From the NCBI GenBank assembly GCA_022799035.1, contig JAAWNQ010000004.1:1-64000 (forward strand): a stretch of DNA of 64,000 nucleotides. Direction: 5' to 3'. Source of the stretch: Oscillospiraceae bacterium (GTDB taxonomy: Bacteria > Bacillota > Clostridia > Oscillospirales > Oscillospiraceae). The notes below the pieces were generated by a model. That model ran no database searches. It was not told where the DNA came from and saw only the letters and a program-made list of their open reading frames with translations. Made by a program: the position numbers and the translations under genes. This document shows, piece after piece, positions 1 through 8,243 of the stretch (its first letter is position 1; the number at the start of each line of letters is the position of its first letter).

Positions 1-13
1 TGGGGGAGGATAC

Positions 14-1150
14 ATGTCCAAGGAGTTGATCCGTCTATCGGACTGCGTCGTGAAATTCGACGACGAGATCATTCTCGATCATCTCAATCTCTACATCAAC
101 GATAAAGAGTTTCTAACGCTCCTGGGCCCCAGCGGGTGTGGCAAGACCACCACGCTGAGGATCATTGGTGGGTTTCAAAAGCCTACCTCCGGAGACGTTT
201 TTTTTGACGGCCGACGATGTAACGACGTGCCGCCCCATAAACGGCAGGTGAACACGGTGTTCCAGAAGTACGCCCTGTTCACCCACATGAACATCTTTGA
301 GAACGTGGCCTTCGGCCTGCGCATCGCCAAGGCCCCCGAGGCCGAGATCACCCGCCGGGTGGAGGAGGCCCTGGAGCTTGTGAATCTGCCCGGCTACGGC
401 AGCCGGAGCGTCAGCTCCCTGTCCGGCGGGCAGCAGCAGCGGGTGGCCATCGCCCGGGCCATCGTCAACCGGCCCCAGGTGCTGCTCCTGGACGAGCCCT
501 TGGGCGCCCTGGACCTGAAGCTCCGGAAGGATATGCAGGTGGAGCTTAAGCGGATCCAGCGGGAGGTGGGCATCACCTTCATCTACGTGACCCACGACCA
601 GGAGGAGGCCCTCACCATGTCGGACACGGTGGTGGTCATGGACAAGGGCAACATCCAGCAGATCGGCACACCGCAGGATATCTACAACGAGCCCAAAAAT
701 GCCTTTGTGGCCGACTTTATCGGGGAGTCCAACATCATCGACGGGGTGATGCCGGAGGATAAGGTCGTAAAAATGTACGGCAAGAAGTTCCCCTGTCTGG
801 ACGGGGGCTTCGCCCCGGGCGAGCCGGTGGACGTGGTCATCCGCCCCGAGGACATCGACATCGTCCCGGTGGAGCAGGGCCAGATCACCGGCACGGTGAC
901 CGAGGTCACCTTCAAGGGGATGCACTACGATATCATCGTGGATTTTCAGGGCTTCAAGTGGCTCATCCAGACCACCGACTACTCCCCGGTGGGAGCCAGG
1001 ATCGGGGTGAAGATCGACCCCGACGGCATCCACATCATGCACAAGAGCCGGTACTCCGGTATGTTCGGCGACTACAGCTCCTACTCCGAGGAGTACGACG
1101 AGCTGAACGGAGACCCCGCCGGGTCGGAGGGCAGCGATGAAACGGACTAA
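14..1150 (+). CDS. potA: Spermidine/putrescine ABC transporter ATP-binding protein PotA
   Basis: ATPase that powers polyamine uptake, acting on the cytoplasmic face with PotB and PotC. Visible motifs are Walker A GPSGCGKT (residues 38-45), Q-loop near 84, ABC signature LSGGQQQR (about 136-143) and Walker B LLLDEP (157-162). The C-terminal 100 residues have the TOBE-like beta domain of the CUT1/PotA class. At 378 aa it has the usual PotA length. The ATG follows GGGGAGGA directly at the window edge. Its 3' end overlaps potB by 14 bp, so the two are translationally coupled. Any promoter or upstream regulator is outside the window. Confidence 0.95.
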   Translation: MSKELIRLSDCVVKFDDEIILDHLNLYINDKEFLTLLGPSGCGKTTTLRIIGGFQKPTSGDVFFDGRRCNDVPPHKRQVNTVFQKYALFTHMNIFENVAFGLRIAKAPEAEITRRVEEALELVNLPGYGSRSVSSLSGGQQQRVAIARAIVNRPQVLLLDEPLGALDLKLRKDMQVELKRIQREVGITFIYVTHDQEEALTMSDTVVVMDKGNIQQIGTPQDIYNEPKNAFVADFIGESNIIDGVMPEDKVVKMYGKKFPCLDGGFAPGEPVDVVIRPEDIDIVPVEQGQITGTVTEVTFKGMHYDIIVDFQGFKWLIQTTDYSPVGARIGVKIDPDGIHIMHKSRYSGMFGDYSSYSEEYDELNGDPAGSEGSDETD

Positions 1151-1952
1151 CGCCTTCACCATCCCCTATGTGATCTGGATGGCCCTCTTCGTGGTGGCCC
1201 CCATCCTGATGATCCTGGTCTATGCCTTCTCCGGTGTGGAGGGGGGCTTCACCCTGGCCAACTTCAGCGCCATGGGGACCTATACCGTGGTGTTTATCCG
1301 CTCCTTCCGGCTGGCCGGCATCGCCACGGTCATCTGTCTTTTCATCGGCTATCCCGTGGCCTATCTCCTGAGCCGGGAGGGGCAGCGGTTTCAGCGGCTG
1401 GCCACAGTGCTCATCATGCTGCCCATGTGGATGAACTTTCTGCTGCGGACCTACTCCTGGATGGCGATTTTGGAGAATAACGGCCTCATTAACCAGTTTT
1501 TGGGCCTGTTCGGCCTGGGCCCCTTCAAAATGATCGACACCCAGGGGGCGGTGGTGCTGGGCATGGTGTATAACTACCTGCCCTTTATGATCCTGCCCAT
1601 CTACTCGGTCATCATCAAGCTGGACCACTCCCTGGTGGAGGCGGCCCACGACCTGGGGGCCGACAACGTGGTGGCCTTCCGCCGGGTCATCTTCCCCCTG
1701 TCCCTGCCGGGGGTACTCAGCGGCATCACCATGGTCTTTGTCCCCAGCGTGTCCACCTTCGCCATCAGCACCATGCTGGGGGGCGGCACCGAGTACCTGC
1801 TGGGGGACCTGATCGAGCAGCAGTTTTTAGGCGGGGCCTACAACCCCCAGCTGGGGGCCGCCATCGCGTTGGTGATGATGGTCGTGGTAGTCCTTTGCAT
1901 GTGGGTCATGAATCGCTTCGGTGAGGGCGAGGAACAGGCGGTGGTCCTATGA
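1137..1952 (+). CDS. potB: Spermidine/putrescine ABC transporter permease PotB
   Basis: First membrane subunit of the polyamine importer. It shows about six hydrophobic segments and the EAA loop (VEAAHDLGADNVVAF, then RVIFPLSLPG) that docks on PotA. Length of 271 aa is normal for PotB. The start lies inside the end of potA, and the stop overlaps the next ATG as ATGA, so potA-potB-potCD is one operon. Substrate assignment rests on family resemblance and on the linked PotD-type binding domain. Confidence 0.93.
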   Translation: MKRTNAFTIPYVIWMALFVVAPILMILVYAFSGVEGGFTLANFSAMGTYTVVFIRSFRLAGIATVICLFIGYPVAYLLSREGQRFQRLATVLIMLPMWMNFLLRTYSWMAILENNGLINQFLGLFGLGPFKMIDTQGAVVLGMVYNYLPFMILPIYSVIIKLDHSLVEAAHDLGADNVVAFRRVIFPLSLPGVLSGITMVFVPSVSTFAISTMLGGGTEYLLGDLIEQQFLGGAYNPQLGAAIALVMMVVVVLCMWVMNRFGEGEEQAVVL

Positions 1953-3946
1953 AAAAAAATTCCGTTTTCAGCCGCTTTTTCACCTTTCTGGTGTTCCTCT
2001 TTCTCTATGCCCCCATCATTCTGCTGATCTTCTTCTCCTTCAACCAGAATAACAGCAACGTGGTGTGGGGGGGCTTCTCCCTCCACTGGTATAAGGAGCT
2101 TTTTCAGAACCGGATCATCATGCGCAGCCTCTACACCACCCTTCTGGTGTCATTGCTGGCCACGGTGATCTCCACCATCGCCGGCACCTTTGCCGCCATC
2201 GGATTCTACGGCCTGCGGCGGCGGACCCGGAATACCCTCAATACCATCAACAATATCCCTATGATGAATGCCGATATCGTCACGGGCGTGGCCATGTGCC
2301 TGTTTTTCGTGGCCTTCTTCGCCCTGTGGAAGGACTTTGCCCTCTGGTTCAATTCGATCCAGGGCCTTGTTGTTCTGCCCACCCGGCTCACCCTGGGCTT
2401 TCCCACCCTGCTCATCGCCCACATCACCTTCAACATCCCCTATGTGCTGCTGTCGGTAAGTCCCAAGCTGCGGCAGCTGGACAAGAACCTTATTGACGCG
2501 GCCCAGGACCTGGGGTGCACCTGGTTCCAGGCTTTCTGGAAGGTGATCCTCCCCGAGATCAAGCCGGGCATCGTGTCCGGGGCCCTCACCGCCTTCACTA
2601 TGAGCATCGACGACTTTATCATCAGCTACTTTACCGCCGGGTCGGCCTCCTCCACCCTGGCCATGACCATCTACGGCATGACCAAGAAGCGGGTGAGCCC
2701 GGAGATCAACGCCATCTCCACCCTGCTGTTCGTGTCGGTCCTGCTGCTGCTGGCCATCATCAACATCCGGGAGGCCCGGCTGGAAAAGCAGACCGCCCGG
2801 CGGCAGGCGGCCCCCTCCGCCACCGTGGCGGAGATGGTCCGGCAAAAGCCCCGCACCGTCCCTCCCCTGGTTCGCTTTGCCGCGGCGGCCGCCTGCGGGG
2901 CCCTTCTCATCACCGCGGGGGTGGGGGCCTTCCACAACACCCGCAAGCCCGTTGTCAACGTGTGCTCCTGGGGGGAGTATATCGACGAGGACCTGATCAC
3001 CCAGTTTGAGGAGGAGACCGGTATTCTGGTGAACTACCAGACCGCTGAGAGCAACGAGGCCCTCTATTCCCTGCTGAAAAGCGGCGCGGGGGACTATGAC
3101 GTGATCGTCCCCTCGGACTACATGATCTCCCAGCTTATGGAGGAGGGGATGCTGGAGAAGCTGGATTACAGCCAGATCCCCAACTTCTCCCTCATTGACG
3201 ACCGGTTCAAAAACCTGCCCTATGACCCCACCAACGAGTATACTGTCCCCTACACCTGGGGCACTGTGGGCATCATCTACAACACCGCCATGGTTTCTGA
3301 GCCCATCACCAGCTGGGGCGCCATGTTCGACGACCGGTACGCCGGGGAGGTGCTCATGTTCCGCAACTCCCGGGACGCCATGGCCACCGCCCTGCTCTAT
3401 CTGGGTTACGATGTGAATACCACCGATGAGAAAGAGCTCCGGGAGGCCGCCGGGCTCATCGCCGACGCCAAGAGCCGGGGGGTCTACCAGGCCTTTGTTA
3501 TGGACGAGATCTTCCTGAAGATGGAGGGGGGCAACGCCGCCATCGGGGCGTACTACGCCGGGGATTACCTCACCGCTGTGGAAAACAACCCCGACCTGGC
3601 CTTCGTCATCCCGGAGGAGGGCTCCAACTGGTTCGTGGACGCCATGTGCGTACTCAAGGACGCCCCCCACTACGACGAGGCCATGGCCTGGATCAACTTC
3701 ATCGCCTCCACCGAGGCCAACCTTGCCAACATGGACTTCATCTGGTACGCCTCCCCCAACAAGGAGGCCCTGGAGGGGTATCCCGCCTATTATGAGAAGC
3801 TTTATGAGGAGGAACTGGATCAGGAGACCTATGAGATCATGGCCGCCCCGGCGGAGACCCTGGAGCGGTGCCAATCCTATATCTCCCTCCCCGCTGAGAC
3901 CCGGCGGCTCTACAATGAGCTGTGGATCACCCTGGGGATCCAGTAA
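1949..3946 (+). CDS. potC: PotC-PotD fusion: polyamine ABC permease plus substrate-binding domain
   Basis: Two-domain protein of 665 aa. Residues 1-270 are a PotC permease with six membrane segments and an EAA loop (IDAAQDLGCTWFQAFWKV). A basic/proline linker and an extra membrane segment (about 305-325, AAAACGALLITAGVGAF) follow. Residues 330-665 are a PotD periplasmic-binding-fold domain beginning VNVCSWGEYIDEDL. The binding domain is therefore tethered to the membrane by the fusion rather than by a lipobox. Such PotCD fusions are known in some Gram-positive bacteria. The ORF is intact and overlaps potB by 4 bp. Confidence 0.93.
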   Translation: MKKNSVFSRFFTFLVFLFLYAPIILLIFFSFNQNNSNVVWGGFSLHWYKELFQNRIIMRSLYTTLLVSLLATVISTIAGTFAAIGFYGLRRRTRNTLNTINNIPMMNADIVTGVAMCLFFVAFFALWKDFALWFNSIQGLVVLPTRLTLGFPTLLIAHITFNIPYVLLSVSPKLRQLDKNLIDAAQDLGCTWFQAFWKVILPEIKPGIVSGALTAFTMSIDDFIISYFTAGSASSTLAMTIYGMTKKRVSPEINAISTLLFVSVLLLLAIINIREARLEKQTARRQAAPSATVAEMVRQKPRTVPPLVRFAAAAACGALLITAGVGAFHNTRKPVVNVCSWGEYIDEDLITQFEEETGILVNYQTAESNEALYSLLKSGAGDYDVIVPSDYMISQLMEEGMLEKLDYSQIPNFSLIDDRFKNLPYDPTNEYTVPYTWGTVGIIYNTAMVSEPITSWGAMFDDRYAGEVLMFRNSRDAMATALLYLGYDVNTTDEKELREAAGLIADAKSRGVYQAFVMDEIFLKMEGGNAAIGAYYAGDYLTAVENNPDLAFVIPEEGSNWFVDAMCVLKDAPHYDEAMAWINFIASTEANLANMDFIWYASPNKEALEGYPAYYEKLYEEELDQETYEIMAAPAETLERCQSYISLPAETRRLYNELWITLGIQ

Positions 3947-3972
3947 TATTCTTCAAACGCGGAAACTCCTTC

Positions 3973-4001
3973 TTGACAGCGGAGCGGCGGCATGATATAT
4001 T
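3973..4001 (+). promoter_or_regulatory. Promoter of rubrerythrin gene
   Basis: TTGACA at 3973-3978, a 17-nt spacer, then TATATT at 3996-4001. The only gene downstream is rubrerythrin. Confidence 0.8.
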
Positions 4002-4014
4002 GAGGACATAAATA

Positions 4015-4038
4015 GGAATTATTACTATTTAATATTCC
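4015..4038 (+). promoter_or_regulatory. AT-rich dyad, possible peroxide-regulator operator
   Basis: GGAATTATTA-CTAT-TTAATATTCC is an imperfect dyad with 8 of 10 arm positions matched. It sits just downstream of the rubrerythrin -10 element, where a repressor would block initiation. PerR controls rubrerythrins in clostridia, but the match to the PerR box is only general (AT-rich dyad), so the regulator is inferred. Confidence 0.4.
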
Positions 4039-4063
4039 CACATCATAAAAGGAGGATCTGACT

Positions 4064-4600
4064 ATGTCCAAGTACGCTGGAACCAAGACCGAGAAGAATC
4101 TGGAAGCCGCCTTTGCCGGGGAGTCCCAGGCCCGCAACAAATATACCTATTTTGCCTCCAAGGCCAAAAAGGAAGGCTTTGAGCAGATCGCCGCCCTGTT
4201 CCTCAAGACCGCCGACAACGAGAAAGAACACGCCAAGATGTGGTTCAAGGAGCTGGAGGGCATTGGCGACACTGCCCAGAACCTGGCCGCCGCCGCTGAC
4301 GGCGAGAACTATGAGTGGACCGACATGTATGAGGAGTTTGCCAAGACCGCCGAGGAGGAGGGCTTCCCCGAGCTGGCTCAGAAATTCCGCCTGGTGGCCG
4401 CCATTGAGAAGCATCACGAGGAGCGCTACCGCGCCCTGCTCAAGAATGTGGAGATGGCCCAGGTCTTTGCCAAGAGCGAGGTAAAGGTCTGGGAGTGCCG
4501 GAACTGCGGCCATATCGTGGTGGGCACCAAGGCCCCCGAGGTCTGCCCCACCTGCAACCACCCCCAGAGCTACTTTGAGATTCACGCCGAGAATTATTGA
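4064..4600 (+). CDS. rbr: Rubrerythrin
   Basis: Non-heme diiron peroxidase that detoxifies hydrogen peroxide in anaerobes, in the cytoplasm. The N-terminal ferritin-like four-helix domain carries the iron ligands in [25 protein letters not shown] and EKHHEERY. The C-terminal rubredoxin-like domain has the two iron-binding pairs CRNC and CPTC. Length of 178 aa is slightly short but complete. An AAGGAGG Shine-Dalgarno precedes the ATG. It is a single-gene unit with its own promoter, an operator-like dyad and an intrinsic terminator. Confidence 0.97.
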   Translation: MSKYAGTKTEKNLEAAFAGESQARNKYTYFASKAKKEGFEQIAALFLKTADNEKEHAKMWFKELEGIGDTAQNLAAAADGENYEWTDMYEEFAKTAEEEGFPELAQKFRLVAAIEKHHEERYRALLKNVEMAQVFAKSEVKVWECRNCGHIVVGTKAPEVCPTCNHPQSYFEIHAENY

Positions 4601-4614
4601 TCGGAAATGTATTA

Positions 4615-4648
4615 AGAGAGCCGCCTGAGAACAGGCGGCTCTCTTTTT
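4615..4648 (+). terminator. Intrinsic terminator after rubrerythrin
   Basis: 13-bp stem AGAGAGCCGCCTG / CAGGCGGCTCTCT with a short loop, followed by a T run. It can also receive the leftward GNAT gene from the other side. Confidence 0.85.
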
Positions 4649-4667
4649 CTGCTCTTTTCAGGGCACC

Positions 4668-5135
4668 CTACCCCCCGTGGACAAACCGGAGCCAGCCCTC
4701 CTGAAGCCCCTCCTCCCGAAAGCCCAGCTTTCTCAGCAGCCGGATGGAGGGGGTGTTCTCTGGGGCGGTCTCGGCTATAATGGGCTTGGCAGAGGTTTTC
4801 CGCAGGTATTCCACCAGCCCTCTCACGGCTTCCAGGGCATATCCCCGCCCTGTATAGTGAGGGGACAGGGTGAACCCGATCTCCACCCTCATGTCCTCCT
4901 CCCGGACATACAGATCCCCCACAAGCCAATCCTCCCTGTCCGTAAGGGCAAGCTGGGCTCCCTTTTCCAGGTCGGGAGGGGGCAAAAGCACCCGGGCGTA
5001 CTCCTCCCTTGTGCGGCCTTTGAAGCCCTGATATCTCATCCAGTCCAGGTCGTTCCTGTAAGCCATGAAAGGCTCCAGATCCCTCTCCTGAAAAGGCCGG
5101 ATCCCACATCTTTCGGTCTGGAACAGATACTCCAT
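4668..5135 (-). CDS. GNAT-family N-acetyltransferase (RimJ/RimL type)
   Basis: Acetyl-CoA dependent N-acetyltransferase with unknown acceptor. The protein begins MEYLFQTERCGIRPFQERDL, the usual RimJ/RimL-like opening (ER-x-x-x-R), and continues through the glycine-rich acetyl-CoA loop (YTGRGYALEAV) to IRLLRKLGF near the end. The ORF track starts 37 codons upstream, but that extension overlaps the preceding gene and has no family resemblance, so I use the ATG at 5135. Length is 155 aa. It abuts the DUF5655-like gene (2 bp gap) and is probably co-transcribed with it. Confidence 0.82.
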   Translation of the reverse strand: MEYLFQTERCGIRPFQERDLEPFMAYRNDLDWMRYQGFKGRTREEYARVLLPPPDLEKGAQLALTDREDWLVGDLYVREEDMRVEIGFTLSPHYTGRGYALEAVRGLVEYLRKTSAKPIIAETAPENTPSIRLLRKLGFREEGLQEGWLRFVHGG

Positions 5136-5137
5136 CC

Positions 5138-5512
5138 CTATTTCCCTCTCCCCTTGGTCTGGGCGAAGTGATAGGCCTCCTCCATCCACTCCATCAGCTC
5201 CCCGTCCACCTCCTCGGGGGTGCGGACGGGAATGTGGTTTGTCCACCGTCCCGGATAGGGCTCCACAGCCACGGCCACCCGGGGGGAGTTCTCCCGCCGC
5301 TCCAGGCCCAGGGAGACCAGGATCCCACTCTCCCCCTTTTTCCGGGGCAGAGATACGCAGGCGAACACCCCGGGGGCGGCGTAGGTGATCTGGGACTTCT
5401 GTACCCGGGGCTCCAGGGGTCCCAGCCGCTTCTCCAGGGCTTCCTCAAAGGCGGCGTATACCGCTACCGCTTGGGGGCGGTCATTAAAAAACAGCAGGGC
5501 GTCTCCTGTCAT
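5138..5512 (-). CDS. DUF5655-like protein
   Basis: 124-aa protein resembling the DUF5655 domain: an N-terminal helix region (AAFEEALEKRLGPLEP), the conserved VQKSQITYAAPGVFACV strand, and a C-terminal PYPGRWTNHI...EVDGEL..WMEEAY segment. The function of the family is not established; it is often found alone or beside DNA-modification genes. The ATG at 5512 follows a GGGGAGAGGGA ribosome binding site and removes 167 spurious residues present in the track ORF. A promoter lies just upstream (5538-5566). Confidence 0.72.
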   Translation of the reverse strand: MTGDALLFFNDRPQAVAVYAAFEEALEKRLGPLEPRVQKSQITYAAPGVFACVSLPRKKGESGILVSLGLERRENSPRVAVAVEPYPGRWTNHIPVRTPEEVDGELMEWMEEAYHFAQTKGRGK

Positions 5513-5537
5513 GTCCCTCTCCCCTTTCTTTTTTATG

Positions 5538-5566
5538 ATTATACCATCAAAGCTCCCTAGGGACAA
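5538..5566 (-). promoter_or_regulatory. Promoter of DUF5655/GNAT unit
   Basis: On the minus strand TTGTCC, 17 nt, TATAAT, with an extended -10 TGG just before the -10. It is divergent from the promoter at 5579. Confidence 0.75.
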
Positions 5567-5578
5567 CCCTCCCCGCTC

Positions 5579-5607
5579 TTGCCAAACGGGGGAAAATAGT
5601 CTATACT
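5579..5607 (+). promoter_or_regulatory. Promoter of thioesterase/YbaK unit
   Basis: TTGCCA at 5579, 17-nt spacer, TATACT at 5602-5607. The next gene starts 33 bp downstream. Confidence 0.75.
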
Positions 5608-5639
5608 TTACATCAAACACAGGAATAGGAGGAGACCCC

Positions 5640-6032
5640 ATGCCTTTGACCATCGGTTTAAAGGGCCAGGCTGAAGCCCTTGTCACAGAGCAGAATACCG
5701 CCGCCGCGGTGGGCAGCGGCTCCCTGCCCGTCTTTGCCACCCCCATGATGGTGGCCCTGATGGAGCAGGCCGCCGTCAACGCCCTGGTCGGACAACTGGA
5801 GGAGGGCCAGGGCACCGTGGGCACCCACATGGATGTGTCCCACGACTCGGCCACCCCGGTGGGGCTCAAGGTCTGGGCCCAGGCCGAACTCACCGCCGTG
5901 GACGGTCGGGCCCTCACCTTTGCCGTCACCGCCTCTGACGAGGCCGGGCCTATTGGCAAGGGGATCCACACCCGCTTTGTCATCCAAAATGAAAAATTTA
6001 TGGCGAAAGCCAATGGGAAAGCGGGGAAATAA
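5640..6032 (+). CDS. Hotdog-fold thioesterase, FlK-like
   Basis: Small acyl-CoA thioesterase of the hotdog fold, 130 aa. The sequence LPVFATPMMVALMEQAA matches the catalytic helix region of fluoroacetyl-CoA thioesterase-like proteins, and HDSATPVGLKVWAQAELTAVDGRALTFAV gives the central sheet. The acyl substrate cannot be told from sequence. The ATG at 5640 follows AGGAGGAG; the longer track ORF begins inside the divergent gene region and is rejected. It is followed 1 bp later by the YbaK-like gene, so they form a two-gene operon. Confidence 0.83.
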   Translation: MPLTIGLKGQAEALVTEQNTAAAVGSGSLPVFATPMMVALMEQAAVNALVGQLEEGQGTVGTHMDVSHDSATPVGLKVWAQAELTAVDGRALTFAVTASDEAGPIGKGIHTRFVIQNEKFMAKANGKAGK

Positions 6033-6033
6033 T

Positions 6034-6516
6034 ATGTCCATTGAAAAGGTTCGCTCCTTTTTCGCCCAAAGGGGGCGGGAGAAGGATATTCTGGAGTTTG
6101 ACGTCTCCTCCGCCACGGTGGAGCTGGCGGCGGTGGCAGTGGGGTGTGAAGGCGCCCGCATCGCCAAGACCCTCTCCTTCGCCGCGGAGGAGGGCTGTGT
6201 ACTGGTGGTCTGCGCCGGGGACGCTAAGATCGACAATCCCAAGTTCAAAGCTCAATTCCACACCAAGGCCAGGATGCTTTCCCCCGATGAGGTGGTGGCC
6301 TTCACCGGCCACGCGGTGGGCGGGGTCTGCCCCTTTGCCATTGAAAACCCCGCCGCAGCAGTCTATCTGGATCACTCCCTCCGCCGCTTTACCACCGTCT
6401 ATCCCGCCGCCGGAAGCTCCAACTCCGCCATTGAGCTGACCCTCTCCGACCTGGAGGAGTTCTCCGGAGCCAAGGGCTGGGTGGACGTGTGCAAGAACTG
6501 GGACAACGAAGGCTGA
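6034..6516 (+). CDS. YbaK/EbsC-family aminoacyl-tRNA deacylase
   Basis: Predicted trans-editing enzyme that hydrolyses misacylated tRNA, acting in the cytosol. The 160-aa protein has the YbaK fold signatures RIAKTLSF, DAKIDNPKFKAQF, ARMLSPDEVVAFTGHAVGGVCPF and YLDHSLRRF. The lysine in the AKTL segment and the GHAVGGVCPF loop are the conserved active-site features of the family. Exact specificity (Cys-tRNA-Pro or another) is not resolved. The ATG at 6034 is in the same transcription unit as the thioesterase. Confidence 0.85.
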   Translation: MSIEKVRSFFAQRGREKDILEFDVSSATVELAAVAVGCEGARIAKTLSFAAEEGCVLVVCAGDAKIDNPKFKAQFHTKARMLSPDEVVAFTGHAVGGVCPFAIENPAAAVYLDHSLRRFTTVYPAAGSSNSAIELTLSDLEEFSGAKGWVDVCKNWDNEG

Positions 6517-6556
6517 GCCCTTTCCTATCCCCCACTGTTTTGCGAGGTGAGCCTCT

Positions 6557-7282
6557 ATGAACAACAACTGGTTGGACCAATATCCGGAGGCCGCCGCATT
6601 CTTCGGCCCCTTTTTGGATCATCAGGATCTGGAGGATATCCTGGTCTCCCGCTTTCCCGCCGGCAGTCCCATTATGGAGGAATCCTCCTATGACGACAGC
6701 GCCCTCTACTATATCCTGGAGGGAGTGGCAGAGGGGATGTGCTCCTCCCTGGCCGATATAGAGAACGGTCTATACTATGTGCCCAGCAAGGTGGGGCAGG
6801 GTAGCTTTACCGGCTTTTTTGAAGCCACCCAGGGGAAGCCCACCAAGCGGAGGCTCAGCATCTACGCCAAAACGGATGTGACCGCCCTTAAGATCTCCCA
6901 AAGCCTGGTCTACCGCTGGGCCCATTTCAAGCCTGACCTTCTTCTGAACATCTTTTCCCGCATCCTTGTCGGCTCCTGGAAGCAGCGGGAGGTGGTCAGC
7001 AATGTGAACTCCTTTAACTCCAATATTAAGCTGGCTGTCCATCTGTGCTACCTGTATGACATGTACCTCCACTCCTGCTATCCCCCGGAATATTCCGGAA
7101 GCGTCCGCATCATGGACACGCACCGGGAGCTGGGATACGCCGTGGGGTGCAGTATCCGCACGGTGGACCGCTGTATCGCCCGGTTTTGTGAGGAGGGCAG
7201 CCTTTCCCTCAGGCGGGGAAAGATCCATATGAATCAAAGCCAGTATGAGCTTCTGCTCCATTACGCGGAGACCCATTCCTAA
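6557..7282 (+). CDS. Crp/Fnr-family transcriptional regulator
   Basis: 241-aa protein with an N-terminal cyclic-nucleotide-binding-like beta barrel (about 20-130, LYYILEGVAEGMCSS), a dimer helix, and a C-terminal winged helix-turn-helix (THRELGYAVGCSIRTVDRCI). It lacks an FNR-type cysteine cluster at the N-terminus, so oxygen sensing through an Fe-S cluster is unlikely. Ligand and targets are unknown. The gene starts after GCGAGGTGAGCC and ends at a shared bidirectional terminator. Confidence 0.83.
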   Translation: MNNNWLDQYPEAAAFFGPFLDHQDLEDILVSRFPAGSPIMEESSYDDSALYYILEGVAEGMCSSLADIENGLYYVPSKVGQGSFTGFFEATQGKPTKRRLSIYAKTDVTALKISQSLVYRWAHFKPDLLLNIFSRILVGSWKQREVVSNVNSFNSNIKLAVHLCYLYDMYLHSCYPPEYSGSVRIMDTHRELGYAVGCSIRTVDRCIARFCEEGSLSLRRGKIHMNQSQYELLLHYAETHS

Positions 7283-7294
7283 AGGGGAAGCTAT

Positions 7295-7333
7295 AAAAAC
7301 AAGGGAACGGCCCGAGGCCGTTCCCTTGTTTTT
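7295..7333. terminator. Bidirectional terminator between regulator and ABC operon
   Basis: Perfect 18-bp stem AAAAACAAGGGAACGGCC with loop CGA. It has T/A runs on both sides, so it serves the rightward Crp/Fnr gene and the leftward ABC operon. Confidence 0.9.
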
Positions 7334-8243
7334 ATACTCTTATGCCCGCCTTCCTCCGGCGGCGCACCACCGCGATCAAAATGAGGCACAGCATAGCCAC
7401 CACATAGGGGATCAACTGGATCAACTGAGAGGGGAAGCCGAAGGTCTGGATCTTCATGGTAAGTCCCGTGGTCACACTGAACAGCAGCGAGCCCAGGAAG
7501 GTCCCTCCCGCCGTCCGGTTGCCCAGGATGGACGCGATGTTTCCCAGATAGCCCCGGCCCGAGACCATTCCCACGGTAAACATGGAGAGATAGCTGGTGG
7601 AGAGATAGGCCCCCGCCAACCCGCAGAAGGTCCCGCTGAGGGTACACGCCACATACTTCACCCGGTCACTGTTGACTCCGGCGGTATTCACCGCCACATC
7701 ATTGAGGCCCGTGGCCCGCAGCCGCAGCCCTGCGGGGGTCTTGTTGACCACATACATTAACGCCAACGTACACAGAATACTCAGCCAAAATACGATGGAC
7801 TGTCCATTGAAGACCCGGAGCAGGGGGATCCCCTCCAGGAAGGGCAGTATAACGGTGGGCTGCTTTACGATATTACCGGAGGTGAAAGAGCCGCTGACGC
7901 CGAACATGGCCTTCAGCAAATATTTGGTCAAGGAGTAGCCCAGGGAGTTGATGGCTACACTGATAATGATATTGTTGACCCGGAACCGGATATTGAAAAG
8001 GCCAAACAGCCACCCCATAACAGAGGTCAGGACCACCGCGGCCAGCAGAGCCACCAGGGGCTGCCCCGTCATATGATCCACCACGGCCGCCGTAAAGGCC
8101 GCCATCATCATCATACCCTCCAGGCCCAGGTTCAACATATCCACCTTGACGGTTATCATGCCTCCCAGACCTGCCAGGACCAGGGGCGGCAGGGTCTTGA
8201 AGGTGGTCTCCAGCACGTTTTCCAAAAAAGCCACCATATCCAT
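7332..8243 (-). CDS. BMP-type ABC transporter permease (NupQ/YufQ-like)
   Basis: Second permease of a nucleoside or simple-sugar importer, 303 aa with eight to ten hydrophobic segments. It shows the BPD_transp_2 features: LNLGLEGMMMMAAFTAAVV near the N-terminus and RATGLNDVAVNTAGVN in the cytoplasmic loop. It is the last gene of the operon SBP-ATPase-permease-permease, overlapping the upstream permease by 1 bp and ending in the shared terminator. Confidence 0.9.
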   Translation of the reverse strand: MDMVAFLENVLETTFKTLPPLVLAGLGGMITVKVDMLNLGLEGMMMMAAFTAAVVDHMTGQPLVALLAAVVLTSVMGWLFGLFNIRFRVNNIIISVAINSLGYSLTKYLLKAMFGVSGSFTSGNIVKQPTVILPFLEGIPLLRVFNGQSIVFWLSILCTLALMYVVNKTPAGLRLRATGLNDVAVNTAGVNSDRVKYVACTLSGTFCGLAGAYLSTSYLSMFTVGMVSGRGYLGNIASILGNRTAGGTFLGSLLFSVTTGLTMKIQTFGFPSQLIQLIPYVVAMLCLILIAVVRRRRKAGIRV

